Origin: Akkermansia muciniphila
GTDB taxonomy: Bacteria > Verrucomicrobiota > Verrucomicrobiia > Opitutales > Opitutaceae
NCBI GenBank assembly: GCA_945888375.1
Contig: CAMCZZ010000015.1
Location: 1 to 64,000 of the forward strand
Direction of reading: 5' to 3'
DNA: 64,000 nucleotides
Positions within the stretch are counted from its first letter, which is position 1. The number at the start of each line of letters is the position of its first letter. A program made the translations under genes and the position numbers. A model generated the notes under the pieces. That model ran no database searches. It worked only from the letters and a program-made list of their open reading frames with translations, and was not told where the DNA came from. Below are positions 5,667 to 14,347 of this stretch, in pieces.

Positions 5667-7415
5667 TCAGGTGTTGGCGGCGGCCGTGGCAGCGGCGGCT
5701 TCTTTGCGCTCGGCGGTGCGGCGGCGGTAGTCGGCCTTTTGGTGGTAGTAACCGAGGGCGAAACGGCCTTGGGCCTCGAGGTCGAGCGAGGCGGGGAATT
5801 TAGCTCCGAGGGCGTCGGAGATTTCTTCGAAGTCTTTGCGCACGTTTTCGGCGATACCCCCGCCGGCCTTGGCGAGGTGGAACTGGGCGTTGCGGTGGAG
5901 GCGGCCCATGACGAGGGCGGGGGTGACGCTGGCGCTGGCGTAAAAGCGCTCGACCACGCCGGCGTTGACGCCTTCAAGGGCGAGGTATTGCAGGCGATCA
6001 AAGACGGCGAAGAGTCGGCCGCAAAGGTAGGCGGGGTGGCGGGATTCGGGATCGAGGGCGGTGGTCATGGTGGTGTGGTTGGGTGAGTGGGCGGAGCGAT
6101 TGAGGTAGGCGCGGATGAGGGCCATGCGAGCGGGGTTGAGGCGTGGATCGGAGGCGTCGCCGGGGCCTTTGTTTTCGATCTGCTGGCGACGCAGGGCGGC
6201 GGCGAGGGCGGTCTGGGGAAGGGGCGTGCCGCGCAGGGCGGCGTAGAGTAGCTGGGTGGGGATTTGAGGAGGGAGTTCGTCGATCTTGTCGCGCACCATG
6301 GCGTAGAGTAGGCGACCGAGTTTGAAGGCGTTGTCCTCGCGGATGCCGTCGGGTGCGATGATCGTCAGGTCGGTGAACCAGTTGCGGACGTGGGCCTCGA
6401 CTTCGGGCACGGTAGATTCGAGCCAGTCGCGCACGACGATGCGGGCACCGTTGCCCGAAAGGCTCATGGCGTAGTAGGCGTTGGGCGTAAGTGCGGAAGG
6501 CGCGATGCCTTTCTGGGCGGCGGTGAGCAGGTTTTTGACGTCGGCCTCGTCGGCGGCGGTGAGCAGGGCGAAGAGGGCGGTCGGAGCTGGTTCGCGGGTC
6601 CAGTGGAGGTGGACGGCGTCGTTTATCCGCAGGCCTCGGGGGATGAGGGCGTTTAGTGCGGAGCGGAATTTGAGTTCGGAATCGGGGCTGACGGCGGCGT
6701 TTTGGGCCTGCTCCAAGCCGTAGGAAGTGAAGCTGTCTTTATCGAAGGAGATGAGGTTGGTGCCGGTGGCCAGACCGCCGGGCACGCCCTTGATCTTTTC
6801 GGTGGTGTCGAGCACCGCGCCGAGCCGCCCTGAGGCGAGGCAGACACGTTGGCTGAGGGTGGTCGAAGCGCGGAGGGTTGAGCGCCGCTCACGCCAGAAG
6901 GTTTTCAGGGTGGGGTCGTCGAGGAGTTGTTCGCCGGAGATCGAGAAGGTGGCGTTGTCGGTGGGCTTGGCTTTGGCGGCGATGAGGGCGGCGTGCAGGC
7001 GGGCCAGCTCGGCGTCGTTTTCGAGGAAGGCGAGCAGCGCGGTCAGTTTGGGGGCGGCGGCGGGCGCACGGACGATGGCGTCGCGGAGGAGTTCTTTGAA
7101 GTAGGCGTGTTGGACGCGGCGGCCTTCGGCTTTTTCGGGAGCCTTTGGGTTTGGTATCAGGACGGCGCGCTCCAGACTGTCGGCAAGGAAGTGGGATTTG
7201 TCGCCTTGGTTGAGCTCGTTGGGCGAGGTGAATGCGCGGAGGAGTTTCTTGGGCTGCGGCTTTTTGACGGTGGGGTCGTCGTAGAGCGGGATGGGGTCGC
7301 CGGAGAGCGCGCCATGGGTGTCGAGGGAAATGAGCCAGTGGATGGACGTGGCCTCGAAGTCAGGATCGCCGAGGTTTTCTCGCTCTGCGTAGGCGAGGAG
7401 GGCTTGGAGCATCAT
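5667..7415 (-). CDS. cas8c: Cascade large subunit Cas8c (Csd1)
   Basis: This 582-aa protein is the large subunit of type I-C Cascade, which reads the PAM and recruits Cas3. It begins MMLQALLAYAERENLGDPDF, as Csd1 proteins do. Later blocks such as FTSYGLEQAQNAAVSP and YYAMSLSGNGARIVVRDW are typical. I chose ATG 7415 because it overlaps the cas5c stop as ATGA and is preceded by a strong Shine-Dalgarno sequence, GGAGGTG, seven bases upstream. The C-terminus is Ala- and Lys-rich. In type I-C an internal start within cas8c often yields a separate Cas11c small subunit; I could not place it here. Confidence 0.96.
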   Translation of the reverse strand: MMLQALLAYAERENLGDPDFEATSIHWLISLDTHGALSGDPIPLYDDPTVKKPQPKKLLRAFTSPNELNQGDKSHFLADSLERAVLIPNPKAPEKAEGRRVQHAYFKELLRDAIVRAPAAAPKLTALLAFLENDAELARLHAALIAAKAKPTDNATFSISGEQLLDDPTLKTFWRERRSTLRASTTLSQRVCLASGRLGAVLDTTEKIKGVPGGLATGTNLISFDKDSFTSYGLEQAQNAAVSPDSELKFRSALNALIPRGLRINDAVHLHWTREPAPTALFALLTAADEADVKNLLTAAQKGIAPSALTPNAYYAMSLSGNGARIVVRDWLESTVPEVEAHVRNWFTDLTIIAPDGIREDNAFKLGRLLYAMVRDKIDELPPQIPTQLLYAALRGTPLPQTALAAALRRQQIENKGPGDASDPRLNPARMALIRAYLNRSAHSPNHTTMTTALDPESRHPAYLCGRLFAVFDRLQYLALEGVNAGVVERFYASASVTPALVMGRLHRNAQFHLAKAGGGIAENVRKDFEEISDALGAKFPASLDLEAQGRFALGYYHQKADYRRRTAERKEAAAATAAANT

Positions 7416-8131
7416 GAGGCACCTCCGAGTTGCGGGCGGACTTCGGACCAAGCGGGGACGGTGACGACGCCGTTTATCAAGGTGGCGCGGAAAAAGGTGA
7501 TCTGGGGGCGTGCCTCAATCTTACCGGGAACCCAGCTCTCACCGACGTCGAGATCGAAGACGTCATAAAGCATGAGGCCGAGGTCAGCGTCGCGGTTGAG
7601 TTCGGGAGCGACCTGCATGGCGGCGGCGGTGGCGGGCTCGTAGTGGGCGGGGAACTCGCGGCAGCCGAAGCTGGGCTGGTGGAAACACTGGCCCTGCTCG
7701 ATGCGGCGGCGGGCCATGCCGTAGTATTTGCCGAGGTTGTCGTCACCGGTGGGTTCGTCGTAGCATGACGGGCGCTGGCGGGGGCGGCCTGCGAGGCGGG
7801 TGAGTTCGAGGCTGGCCTCAATGACGTAGTCCACTTGGCGGAGAGCGAGGGTGTTTCGCTGGGTGCGATCCTCGTCGGCGAAGAGCGGCTCAGGGTTGCG
7901 CGAGGCCTTCGACTTCACCTCGTTGCGGCGAAAGGCGAGGAACTGGATGGGGCGGCGCACGGCGATGCGGTGGATGCGCCAGCGGAATTGAGGTTTGTAG
8001 AGGATGGCCTCAAGCAGGCCGCGGGCGGCGCTGGGCGTGATGACGGGGTAGCTGACGCGCTCGACCTTCATCTCGGGACGGGTGAAGCAGGCGAGGTCGC
8101 CCCAGGCGCGGAGGTAGATGGGTTGGTTCAT
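7412..8131 (-). CDS. cas5c: crRNA-processing endonuclease Cas5c (Csd5)
   Basis: This 239-aa protein replaces Cas6 in type I-C: it cuts the repeat hairpin and stays on the crRNA 5' handle in Cascade. It begins MNQPIYLRAWGDLACFTRPE, the conserved RAMP strand of Cas5c, followed by ITPSAARGLLEAILYKP. GKYYGMARRRIEQGQCFHQP and FGCREFPAHYE are typical later blocks. The ATG at 8131 overlaps the cas3 stop as ATGA, which supports this start over a longer reading frame. The 3' end also overlaps the cas8c start, so cas3, cas5c and cas8c are translationally coupled. Confidence 0.96.
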   Translation of the reverse strand: MNQPIYLRAWGDLACFTRPEMKVERVSYPVITPSAARGLLEAILYKPQFRWRIHRIAVRRPIQFLAFRRNEVKSKASRNPEPLFADEDRTQRNTLALRQVDYVIEASLELTRLAGRPRQRPSCYDEPTGDDNLGKYYGMARRRIEQGQCFHQPSFGCREFPAHYEPATAAAMQVAPELNRDADLGLMLYDVFDLDVGESWVPGKIEARPQITFFRATLINGVVTVPAWSEVRPQLGGAS

Positions 8132-10431
8132 TGGCAAAGTTGATCGAGGGAGGGTTCTCCGAGGCCGAGCTGTTCGTCGTAGTGGCCGTTCCAGAAATAG
8201 AAATCGGTGTCGGGGAGGGGTTGGACGATGACGCCGCGCGCGAAGGCGGGAGTGTATGCAGAGAGATAGAGGTTCACCGAGTAGCGTTGCACAAGCCGCC
8301 ATTCGTCGCGTGTAAGGTGTTTTTGTGTGCGCATTTTGGCGATGAGAGCCTTGCCCTCGCCCCACTCCACGACGACGGAGCGAGTGCCATCGTCGATGAG
8401 GGAGCAGGCGCGGGCGGCGGCGGGGAAATCGAGTTTGGCCGAGGCGGCGTAGGCGGGGTCGTCCTGCGCGGAGGAGGGGCCAAGCGTGCCGTAGAGGCGG
8501 GCGAAGTAGGCGGTGTAGGTCGCGGGATCGTGCAGGTCGGCGTCGGGGTGCTCGTGGAGAAAGGCCTCAGTGAGTTTGGTCGCCTGTTCGTAGGTGCCGC
8601 GCTGCATAGCGTGATCGAGAGGGCGGAAAATAGTGACTTGACCCGGCTCGGTTTGGCGACCCTCGCGGTTGCAGCGGCCTGCGGTCTGGATGATGGAGTC
8701 GAGCGGACCGGCGGCGCGGAAGACGCGGGGGAAATCAACGTCCACGCCGGCCTCAATGAGTTGGGTGGAAACGAGACGGCAGGGCTCGGGATGAGCGCGG
8801 TTGAGGCGGCGGCGAATCTCGGCGAGCTGCTGCTGACGATGCGCCGGGCACATGGCGGACGAAAGGTGGAAACGATGCTCGGGAGGGAGGGCGTTGAACA
8901 GGTCGCGGGCATGACGCTTGAGGTTCACCACGCACAGAACCTGCGGGTAACGGGCGAGTTCGTCGGCGAGCTCGGGCCAAGTGGGGGCCTGTGCGGGTGA
9001 GCGGCGGACGATACGGGTGCGGCGCAGACCGTCGGCCATGATTTTGGGCTGGGAGGAGATTTCGACCGGGGACCAGCCGCCCGGAATGGCGGCGGAGGCG
9101 GCGGCGAAGGCGGGCTGGGTGGCGGTGCCAAAGACGGCGGTGACGCCGTAGTCGCGCACCAGGGTGGTGACGCTGCTGAGGAGCGAGGGGACGAGGCGGG
9201 CGGGCAGGGTTTGCACCTCGTCGAAGAGCACGATGGAGCGGGCGATGTTGTGCAGTTTGCGACACTGCGAGGGGCGGTGGCCCAAGAGGCTCTCGAAGAA
9301 CTGAACGTTGGTAGTGACGATGATCGGGGCGTCCCAGTTTTCCTGGGCGAGGCGGGCGCGGCGCAGGCTCTCGTCCTCGGCGTCGGCTTTCAGGTCGTCA
9401 CGGCGTTCGGCGGGGGCGACGGCGCTGTGGTGTTCGAGCACGTAGTTGGGGCCGAAGTGGGGCGCGAGCAGTTCGCGATAGATGCGGGCGGTCTGCTCGA
9501 TGATGCTGGTGTAGGGGATGACGACGATGATGCGGCGGAGGCGGGCGGGATCGTCGGCGGGCAGACAGGCGTTGTGCGTGGCGGCGTGACGGAGGGCGAA
9601 GGCGAGGGAGGCGAGGGTTTTGCCGCTGCCGGTGGGGGCGGTGAGGGTGAAGAGGCCGGGTGGGCGCTCGGCAGCGGCGAGGGCGTCTTGGAGGAGCTGG
9701 CGGCGGAGTTGGTTGACGAAGCCTTCGGAGGATTTGGCGGCGAGAGATGCGAGCAGGTGGGCGAGGGCGGACTCGGGTTGCAGGGGCGGCGGCAGGCGGC
9801 GTGCAGCCTGGTCGGGGGCGAAGTGCGCCTCGGTATCGAGGAAGTCCGCATCGACGAGGCAGGAGAAAATCAAACGCGTGCGGAGCGCGGTGGCGAAGAG
9901 CGCCGCTGGGGTAGTGGCAAGCGGGGCGGGAGTGGGTGAGGCCGGCACGAACACGTCGTCGTCGGCCATGCGGGCGGTGAGTTGAGCGAGAGATTCGGGG
10001 AAGCCGTTGAGCTTCGCGGCGGAGTCGGGGCTATTGAGGTTTTTGAGGCGGGATTTGAGGGCTTCGAGGGATGTTTCGGCGTCGTTTTCCGCGAAGGCAG
10101 GCATGCCGGTGTGGTGGCCCTCAATGGCGAAGGCGGCAGGCAGGTGTTTGTGGGTGGTCGCGGCGGCGAGCGTGCCCATCGACCAGTGGTTAATGCCGTG
10201 GATGCGGGGATCGCGGAGGCGGGCTTGGAAGCGAGCGGAGTATTTCCCCAGGTCATGCAGCAGGCCAGCGAGGCGGGCTTCGGCGGCGGCTTCGGGGCCC
10301 ATGGGGGCGGCGAAGCGGGCGGCCAACTCGGACACGTTGCGCAGGTGCTCGGCTAGGGGTTGCCATTTGCCAGAGGACTCAGGCAACCGCGTGCCGTCAG
10401 CGTCTTCGGCGGTGTGGGCGTAGTAGGGCAT
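8128..10431 (-). CDS. cas3: CRISPR-associated helicase-nuclease Cas3
   Basis: This 767-aa protein unwinds and degrades target DNA after Cascade binding. The N-terminal HD nuclease domain shows His29 in AEHLRNV, His59-Asp60 in LLHDLGKYS and a later His in GINHWSMG. The SF2 helicase part carries Walker A TAPTGSGKT, the DEVQ box in IVLFDEVQTLP, motif III in VFGTATQP and motif VI in QTAGRCNREG. TQLIEAGVDVDFP is motif V. All key residues look intact, so interference is probably functional. It is the first cas gene after the WYL regulator, 60 bases downstream of it. Confidence 0.97.
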   Translation of the reverse strand: MPYYAHTAEDADGTRLPESSGKWQPLAEHLRNVSELAARFAAPMGPEAAAEARLAGLLHDLGKYSARFQARLRDPRIHGINHWSMGTLAAATTHKHLPAAFAIEGHHTGMPAFAENDAETSLEALKSRLKNLNSPDSAAKLNGFPESLAQLTARMADDDVFVPASPTPAPLATTPAALFATALRTRLIFSCLVDADFLDTEAHFAPDQAARRLPPPLQPESALAHLLASLAAKSSEGFVNQLRRQLLQDALAAAERPPGLFTLTAPTGSGKTLASLAFALRHAATHNACLPADDPARLRRIIVVIPYTSIIEQTARIYRELLAPHFGPNYVLEHHSAVAPAERRDDLKADAEDESLRRARLAQENWDAPIIVTTNVQFFESLLGHRPSQCRKLHNIARSIVLFDEVQTLPARLVPSLLSSVTTLVRDYGVTAVFGTATQPAFAAASAAIPGGWSPVEISSQPKIMADGLRRTRIVRRSPAQAPTWPELADELARYPQVLCVVNLKRHARDLFNALPPEHRFHLSSAMCPAHRQQQLAEIRRRLNRAHPEPCRLVSTQLIEAGVDVDFPRVFRAAGPLDSIIQTAGRCNREGRQTEPGQVTIFRPLDHAMQRGTYEQATKLTEAFLHEHPDADLHDPATYTAYFARLYGTLGPSSAQDDPAYAASAKLDFPAAARACSLIDDGTRSVVVEWGEGKALIAKMRTQKHLTRDEWRLVQRYSVNLYLSAYTPAFARGVIVQPLPDTDFYFWNGHYDEQLGLGEPSLDQLCQ

Positions 10432-10491
10432 TTAAGCGGGGGGGGCGCGGGCTGAATACTGCGAAGTTCGTGATATCGTGCGCCTCCAACT

Positions 10492-11613
10492 TTAGCGGGT
10501 AAGGCGGGCCACCCGGTGTCCCGCCCGATCTTTTCCGGAATTTTTACGCGTTGAACCCAAAGCGCCGATTTCCGGGGCGTAAGCTGAGGCCATGGCGGCG
10601 ATCTCGACGGCGAGGTTTGCGCGCAATTCCGGCGGAGCCAGCGCTTCAACGTGGCCCCCACTGGCAAGGATACGGCGAGACACGTCGATAACGTTATTCA
10701 GTCGAAAGGTCGCCTCAGCACCTCCATCGGGGAGGTCACGCAGCTTTTGCGTCGTATGCCAGGGGCGTTCGCGGACATAAGGCGCGGCGATGGCATCAAA
10801 TCGCAGACGGACTTCGATTTCGGTCGTTCCGGTGAAACGACCTAGGCTGCCAGCGAGATAGGTCTTAATTTTCTCGGGCGGCGGGGGCGTGAAGCTCCGG
10901 CCTAGGGCTGAGATTGTCTGGATACGGGTTAGCAGGAAATTCCTCCAACCTTCGCGGGAGATATCCTCGGCCACGAGCATCCAGCGGTGCTCCAAATAGG
11001 CAAGGTGGAGGGGTCGCACGGCACGGCGTTCAGGCAGTGCTTCGCCGGGCTTTTGATAGGTCAGCATCAGTTCGCGACGGGTGATAATGGCATTTAACAG
11101 ACCAGCGAAGTGGCGTTGTTCAAAGGAGTTGTTGTCTGCTTCCTCCTGATGCAGCACAGCACGCAGATCGGCTGCGGGTAAAGAAACGGCTGCTCCGGCA
11201 AAGCGGGCGATTTTTTCCAACGTCGCCGTCAGGGTGCGACCGAGCGGAGTGCCTTCCCAGGCAGCAAAAGTGCGGCCGGCGAGCACCACAGCAAGGGCTT
11301 CATCGGCGTCGAGCCGGAGTCCGGTTAGAAGGTCAAATGGGGCGGTGTAGCGGTAAGTGCGGGCGGCGGCGTCCCAAGCGATAGGAGCGCGATGAAAATC
11401 GCGCAGGCGCTCGATGTCTCGCTTCACGGTGCGGGCGGAGAGTTCGTGTTCCCGCGCGAACCCTGCCGCGGAAACACGCTGACCGGTTGCCAAGCGGCGG
11501 TGTAATTCGATCACCCGGGTGCTCGCAGCGGGCCCGGCGGAAGCAGCAAATCTTCGGTCTGAGGCGGAAAGCACACGCCAATTTTGCATAAGTGCTTCGA
11601 TGGGTAAAGCCAT
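10492..11613 (-). CDS. WYL-domain transcriptional regulator of the cas operon
   Basis: This protein of about 373 aa has an N-terminal helix-turn-helix (RVIELHRRLATGQRVSAAGF followed by SARTVKRDIERLRDF) and a central WYL ligand-binding domain. The latter is seen in REL MLTYQKPGEALPERRAVRPL and HLAYLEHRWMLVAEDI, with a WCX-like C-terminal extension. It lies directly upstream of cas3 on the same strand with a 60-base gap, so it is the first gene of the CRISPR transcript or a leader regulator of it. WYL proteins are known CRISPR regulators in other types. Start candidates are GTG 11640, ATG 11613 and ATG 11589. The role here is inferred from position. Confidence 0.85.
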   Translation of the reverse strand: MALPIEALMQNWRVLSASDRRFAASAGPAASTRVIELHRRLATGQRVSAAGFAREHELSARTVKRDIERLRDFHRAPIAWDAAARTYRYTAPFDLLTGLRLDADEALAVVLAGRTFAAWEGTPLGRTLTATLEKIARFAGAAVSLPAADLRAVLHQEEADNNSFEQRHFAGLLNAIITRRELMLTYQKPGEALPERRAVRPLHLAYLEHRWMLVAEDISREGWRNFLLTRIQTISALGRSFTPPPPEKIKTYLAGSLGRFTGTTEIEVRLRFDAIAAPYVRERPWHTTQKLRDLPDGGAEATFRLNNVIDVSRRILASGGHVEALAPPELRANLAVEIAAMASAYAPEIGALGSTRKNSGKDRAGHRVARLTR

Positions 11614-11825
11614 GACTCCAAAACCGGGAATGCCCCGCACAGCAGCAAAGAGAAAGTGCTTCCGGGGCTGTTGGCGCTACCCGCCTCCTTCTTAGTGCAG
11701 GCAAAATCGAGGGAAAGGCCCGCTACACAGAGCGATAACGCAAGGCATCCGGACACCAAACCCTTCTCCAACGGGGTGGCGGTTGAGGTCGCACCCGGCG
11801 CAGGACACGCACCCGCAGAAAACAA

Positions 11826-11854
11826 AAAACCGCCACGTTTGCGCGTGGCGGTTT
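11826..11854 (-). terminator. Rho-independent terminator of tRNA-Arg
   Basis: An 11-bp perfect inverted repeat (AAACCGCCACG at 11827-11837 and CGTGGCGGTTT at 11844-11854) has a 6-base loop. On the minus strand it runs into TTTTTTGTTTT, just downstream of the tRNA 3' end. The region from here to the WYL gene start (11614-11825) shows no gene I can support. Confidence 0.85.
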
Positions 11855-11859
11855 AAAAA

Positions 11860-11936
<77 letters not shown>

Positions 11937-12090
11937 GCGATGGGAGGTAAGACAAAGCAAGGTTACGAAAGCCCGCGCAAGCGCTTTTTCAAAAAAAACC
12001 AACCGGGACCCAAACGTCTCCCCCGCGCCACACCGGAAGCGGCAAACCTAAGGTTGAAAAGCGCGCCCCCCGCCTCACTAATCACAACAC

Positions 12091-12375
12091 GTGGCCAAAT
12101 CGACCAACACCTCTCCTGCCAGCGAAACCACCGGCGCCGAAACCTCGTTTGAGACCTCCATGGCACGACTGGAGGCCATCGTCGAAGCGATGGAGGCCGG
12201 CGACGTGCCGCTCGCCGACTTGCTGGCCAAATACGAGGAGGGCACCCGCCTCGTCGCCCGTTGCGAAGAGCGACTGAAAACCGCCGAATTGAAAATCGAA
12301 CAACTCAAACGCCAGCGCGACGGCTCCCTCCGGCCCGAAGCCTTTACCGCCGCCCAAGCTCCCGAATCCGCCTAA
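12091..12375 (+). CDS. xseB: Exodeoxyribonuclease VII small subunit
   Basis: This 94-aa protein carries the XseB signature: SFETSMARLEAIVEAMEAGD followed by LADLLAKYEEGTRLVARCEE and a short coiled-coil tail. It is the small regulatory subunit of the single-strand exonuclease VII; xseA is not in this window. It starts at GTG 12091 and is followed 14 bases later by dxs, a common xseB-dxs arrangement that suggests one transcript. The first 18 residues are a low-complexity lead not seen in all homologues. Confidence 0.94.
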   Translation: MAKSTNTSPASETTGAETSFETSMARLEAIVEAMEAGDVPLADLLAKYEEGTRLVARCEERLKTAELKIEQLKRQRDGSLRPEAFTAAQAPESA

Positions 12376-12389
12376 TTTTTCCGCCCTCC

Positions 12390-14318
12390 GTGCCCGCCTC
12401 CGTCCCTCCTCCCCCGAGCAACCCGCGCCTGCTCGACCTTATCCGCTCACCCGACGACGTCAAAGGTCTGTCTTCCACGCAATTACCTGCACTGGCCGCC
12501 GAGATCCGGGAAGAACTGATCCGCGTGACCGCCCGCAACGGCGGCCACATCGGCCCGAACCTCGGGGTGGTCGAGCTGACCATCGCCCTGCACCGGGTTT
12601 TCTCCACCCCTCGAGATAAATTTGTCTTCGACGTGGCCCACCAGGGCTACGTGCACAAGCTCCTCACCGGCCGACTCGCCGGGCTGCAAAAAGTCCGGCA
12701 GACCGGCGGTGCCTCCGGCTTCCTCAATCGCACCGAAAGCCCGCACGATGCCTTCGGCGCCGGCCATGCCGGCACTGCCCTCTCCGCCGCACTGGGCATG
12801 GCCACCGCCCGCGACTTGAAGGGCACCGATGAACACGTGGTCGCCCTCTGCGGCGACGCCGCCTTCACCTGCGGGATCACCCTCGAGGCGCTCAATAACG
12901 TCGTCAGCTCGACCAAACGCCTCGTGGTGATCCTGAACGATAACGAGTGGTCCATCGCCCGGAACGTCGGAGCCATCGCCAAATACCTCAACCGGCTCTC
13001 GACCAACCGCACCTACAACAAGGTCTACCACGACGTGGAACAGTTCTTCCTCGGCCTGCCCGGCGGCCAGGACATGAACCGGCTGTGGAATAAGTGGAAG
13101 CGCGAGACGAAGGACTTCTTTGTCGAATCCTCCCTGTTCGAGAAATTCGGCCTGCGCTACCTCGGCCCGATCGACGGTCACAACCTCGAAGAGCTGGTCA
13201 AAAACCTCGAGTTCGCCCGCGATACCGACACCCCGATCCTGCTGCATATCATCACCGAAAAAGGCCGCGGCCTCGAAGCCGCCCGCGCCCATCCGGAGAA
13301 GTTTCACGGCCTGGGCGCCTTCGACCCCACCACCGGCGAGGCCAAGTCCGGCCCGCCCGGCACCCCGCCCAGCTACCAGGATGTCTTTGGCCGCGAACTC
13401 GTCCGCCTCGCCACCGCAGATTCCCGCATCGTGGGCATCACCGGGGCCATGCCCAGCGGCACCGGCCTGAACCAGCTCGCCGCCGCCGTGCCGCGCCAGT
13501 TTTTTGATGTCGGCATCGCCGAGGAACACGCCGTGGTCTTCGCCGCCGGCCTCGCCACCCAGGGCCTGCGCCCGGTCGTGGCGATCTATTCGACCTTCCT
13601 GCAACGTGCCTTCGACAACATCCTGCACGACGTCGCCCTCCAAAACCTGCCGGTGACCTTCTGCCTCGACCGGGCCGGCCTCTCGCCCAACGACGGCGCC
13701 ACCCACCACGGACTCTTCGACCTCGCCTACCTGCGCTGCGTGCCCCGCGCCGTGATCATGGCCCCGCGCGACGAACACCAACTCGCCGCCATGCTCCGGA
13801 CCGCCCTAGCCCACGACGGCCCCGCCTTTATCCGCTACCCCCGCGGCTCCTGCACCGGCACCCCGCCACCCTCCGAGTGCACCATCCTGCCCCTCGGCCG
13901 GGCCGAAATCCTCCGCCCCGGCCGGGAAGTGGTGCTGTGGGCGATCGGCACCTTGTGCGCCGACGCCCTAGACTTGGCCAACCGCCTCCAGACCGAGGAC
14001 CAGCTCGACGTCGGCGTGGTCGATGCCCGCTTCGCCAAGCCCCTCGACCGCGAACTCCTGCTGACCCAGGCCGCCGAGGCCCGGCTGCTCGTGACCTTGG
14101 AAGACGGCGTCGTCACCGGTGGTTTCGGCACCGGCGTGCTGGAGGCCCTTTCCGAAGCCGGCGTAAACACCCCGGTGGAACGTCTGGGTTGGCCCGACGT
14201 CTTCGTCGACCACGGCTCTTCCGTCGCGGAGCTTCGCGCCGCCCACGGCCTGGCCCCCGCCGACTGGCTGCGCCGGGTGCGCACCCGGCTGGCCCGGCTC
14301 GAGGCCCTGCCCGCCTGA
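12390..14318 (+). CDS. dxs: 1-deoxy-D-xylulose-5-phosphate synthase
   Basis: This 642-aa thiamine-diphosphate enzyme makes DXP from pyruvate and glyceraldehyde 3-phosphate, the first step of the MEP isoprenoid pathway; ispG is also in this window. HIGPNLGVVELTIALH and FDVAHQGYVHKLLTGR are the conserved N-terminal blocks. FFDVGIAEEHAVVFAAGLA holds the catalytic Glu. The TPP motif reads GDAAFTCGITLEALNN...LNDNEWSI, with GDA instead of the usual GDG. I chose GTG 12390, which gives a family-length protein; a longer frame from 12261 overlaps xseB. Confidence 0.95.
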   Translation: MPASVPPPPSNPRLLDLIRSPDDVKGLSSTQLPALAAEIREELIRVTARNGGHIGPNLGVVELTIALHRVFSTPRDKFVFDVAHQGYVHKLLTGRLAGLQKVRQTGGASGFLNRTESPHDAFGAGHAGTALSAALGMATARDLKGTDEHVVALCGDAAFTCGITLEALNNVVSSTKRLVVILNDNEWSIARNVGAIAKYLNRLSTNRTYNKVYHDVEQFFLGLPGGQDMNRLWNKWKRETKDFFVESSLFEKFGLRYLGPIDGHNLEELVKNLEFARDTDTPILLHIITEKGRGLEAARAHPEKFHGLGAFDPTTGEAKSGPPGTPPSYQDVFGRELVRLATADSRIVGITGAMPSGTGLNQLAAAVPRQFFDVGIAEEHAVVFAAGLATQGLRPVVAIYSTFLQRAFDNILHDVALQNLPVTFCLDRAGLSPNDGATHHGLFDLAYLRCVPRAVIMAPRDEHQLAAMLRTALAHDGPAFIRYPRGSCTGTPPPSECTILPLGRAEILRPGREVVLWAIGTLCADALDLANRLQTEDQLDVGVVDARFAKPLDRELLLTQAAEARLLVTLEDGVVTGGFGTGVLEALSEAGVNTPVERLGWPDVFVDHGSSVAELRAAHGLAPADWLRRVRTRLARLEALPA

Positions 14319-14347
14319 CCCTCTCTCCCGCCCTCCCCTTCCCTCCC

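Noticed and set aside
10432-10491. Near-palindrome around GATATC (CGTGATATCGTG) between WYL and cas3 as an operator
   Set aside because: It is not a perfect palindrome, has no second copy that I see, and could be chance in a short gap.
688-11613. Absence of a cas6 gene, considered as a sign of a broken system
   Set aside because: Type I-C processes crRNA with Cas5c and never carries cas6, so nothing is missing.
11511-11825. 104-codon minus-strand ORF with a hydrophobic, Cys-containing start overlapping the WYL gene
   Set aside because: It overlaps the WYL N-terminus in another frame and ends without a recognisable domain; the hydrophobic start may be chance.
12483-13781. 432-codon minus-strand ORF opposite dxs
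   Set aside because: It is a GC-rich shadow with Gly/Ala/Val-rich composition, no recognisable motif and full overlap with an unambiguous enzyme gene.
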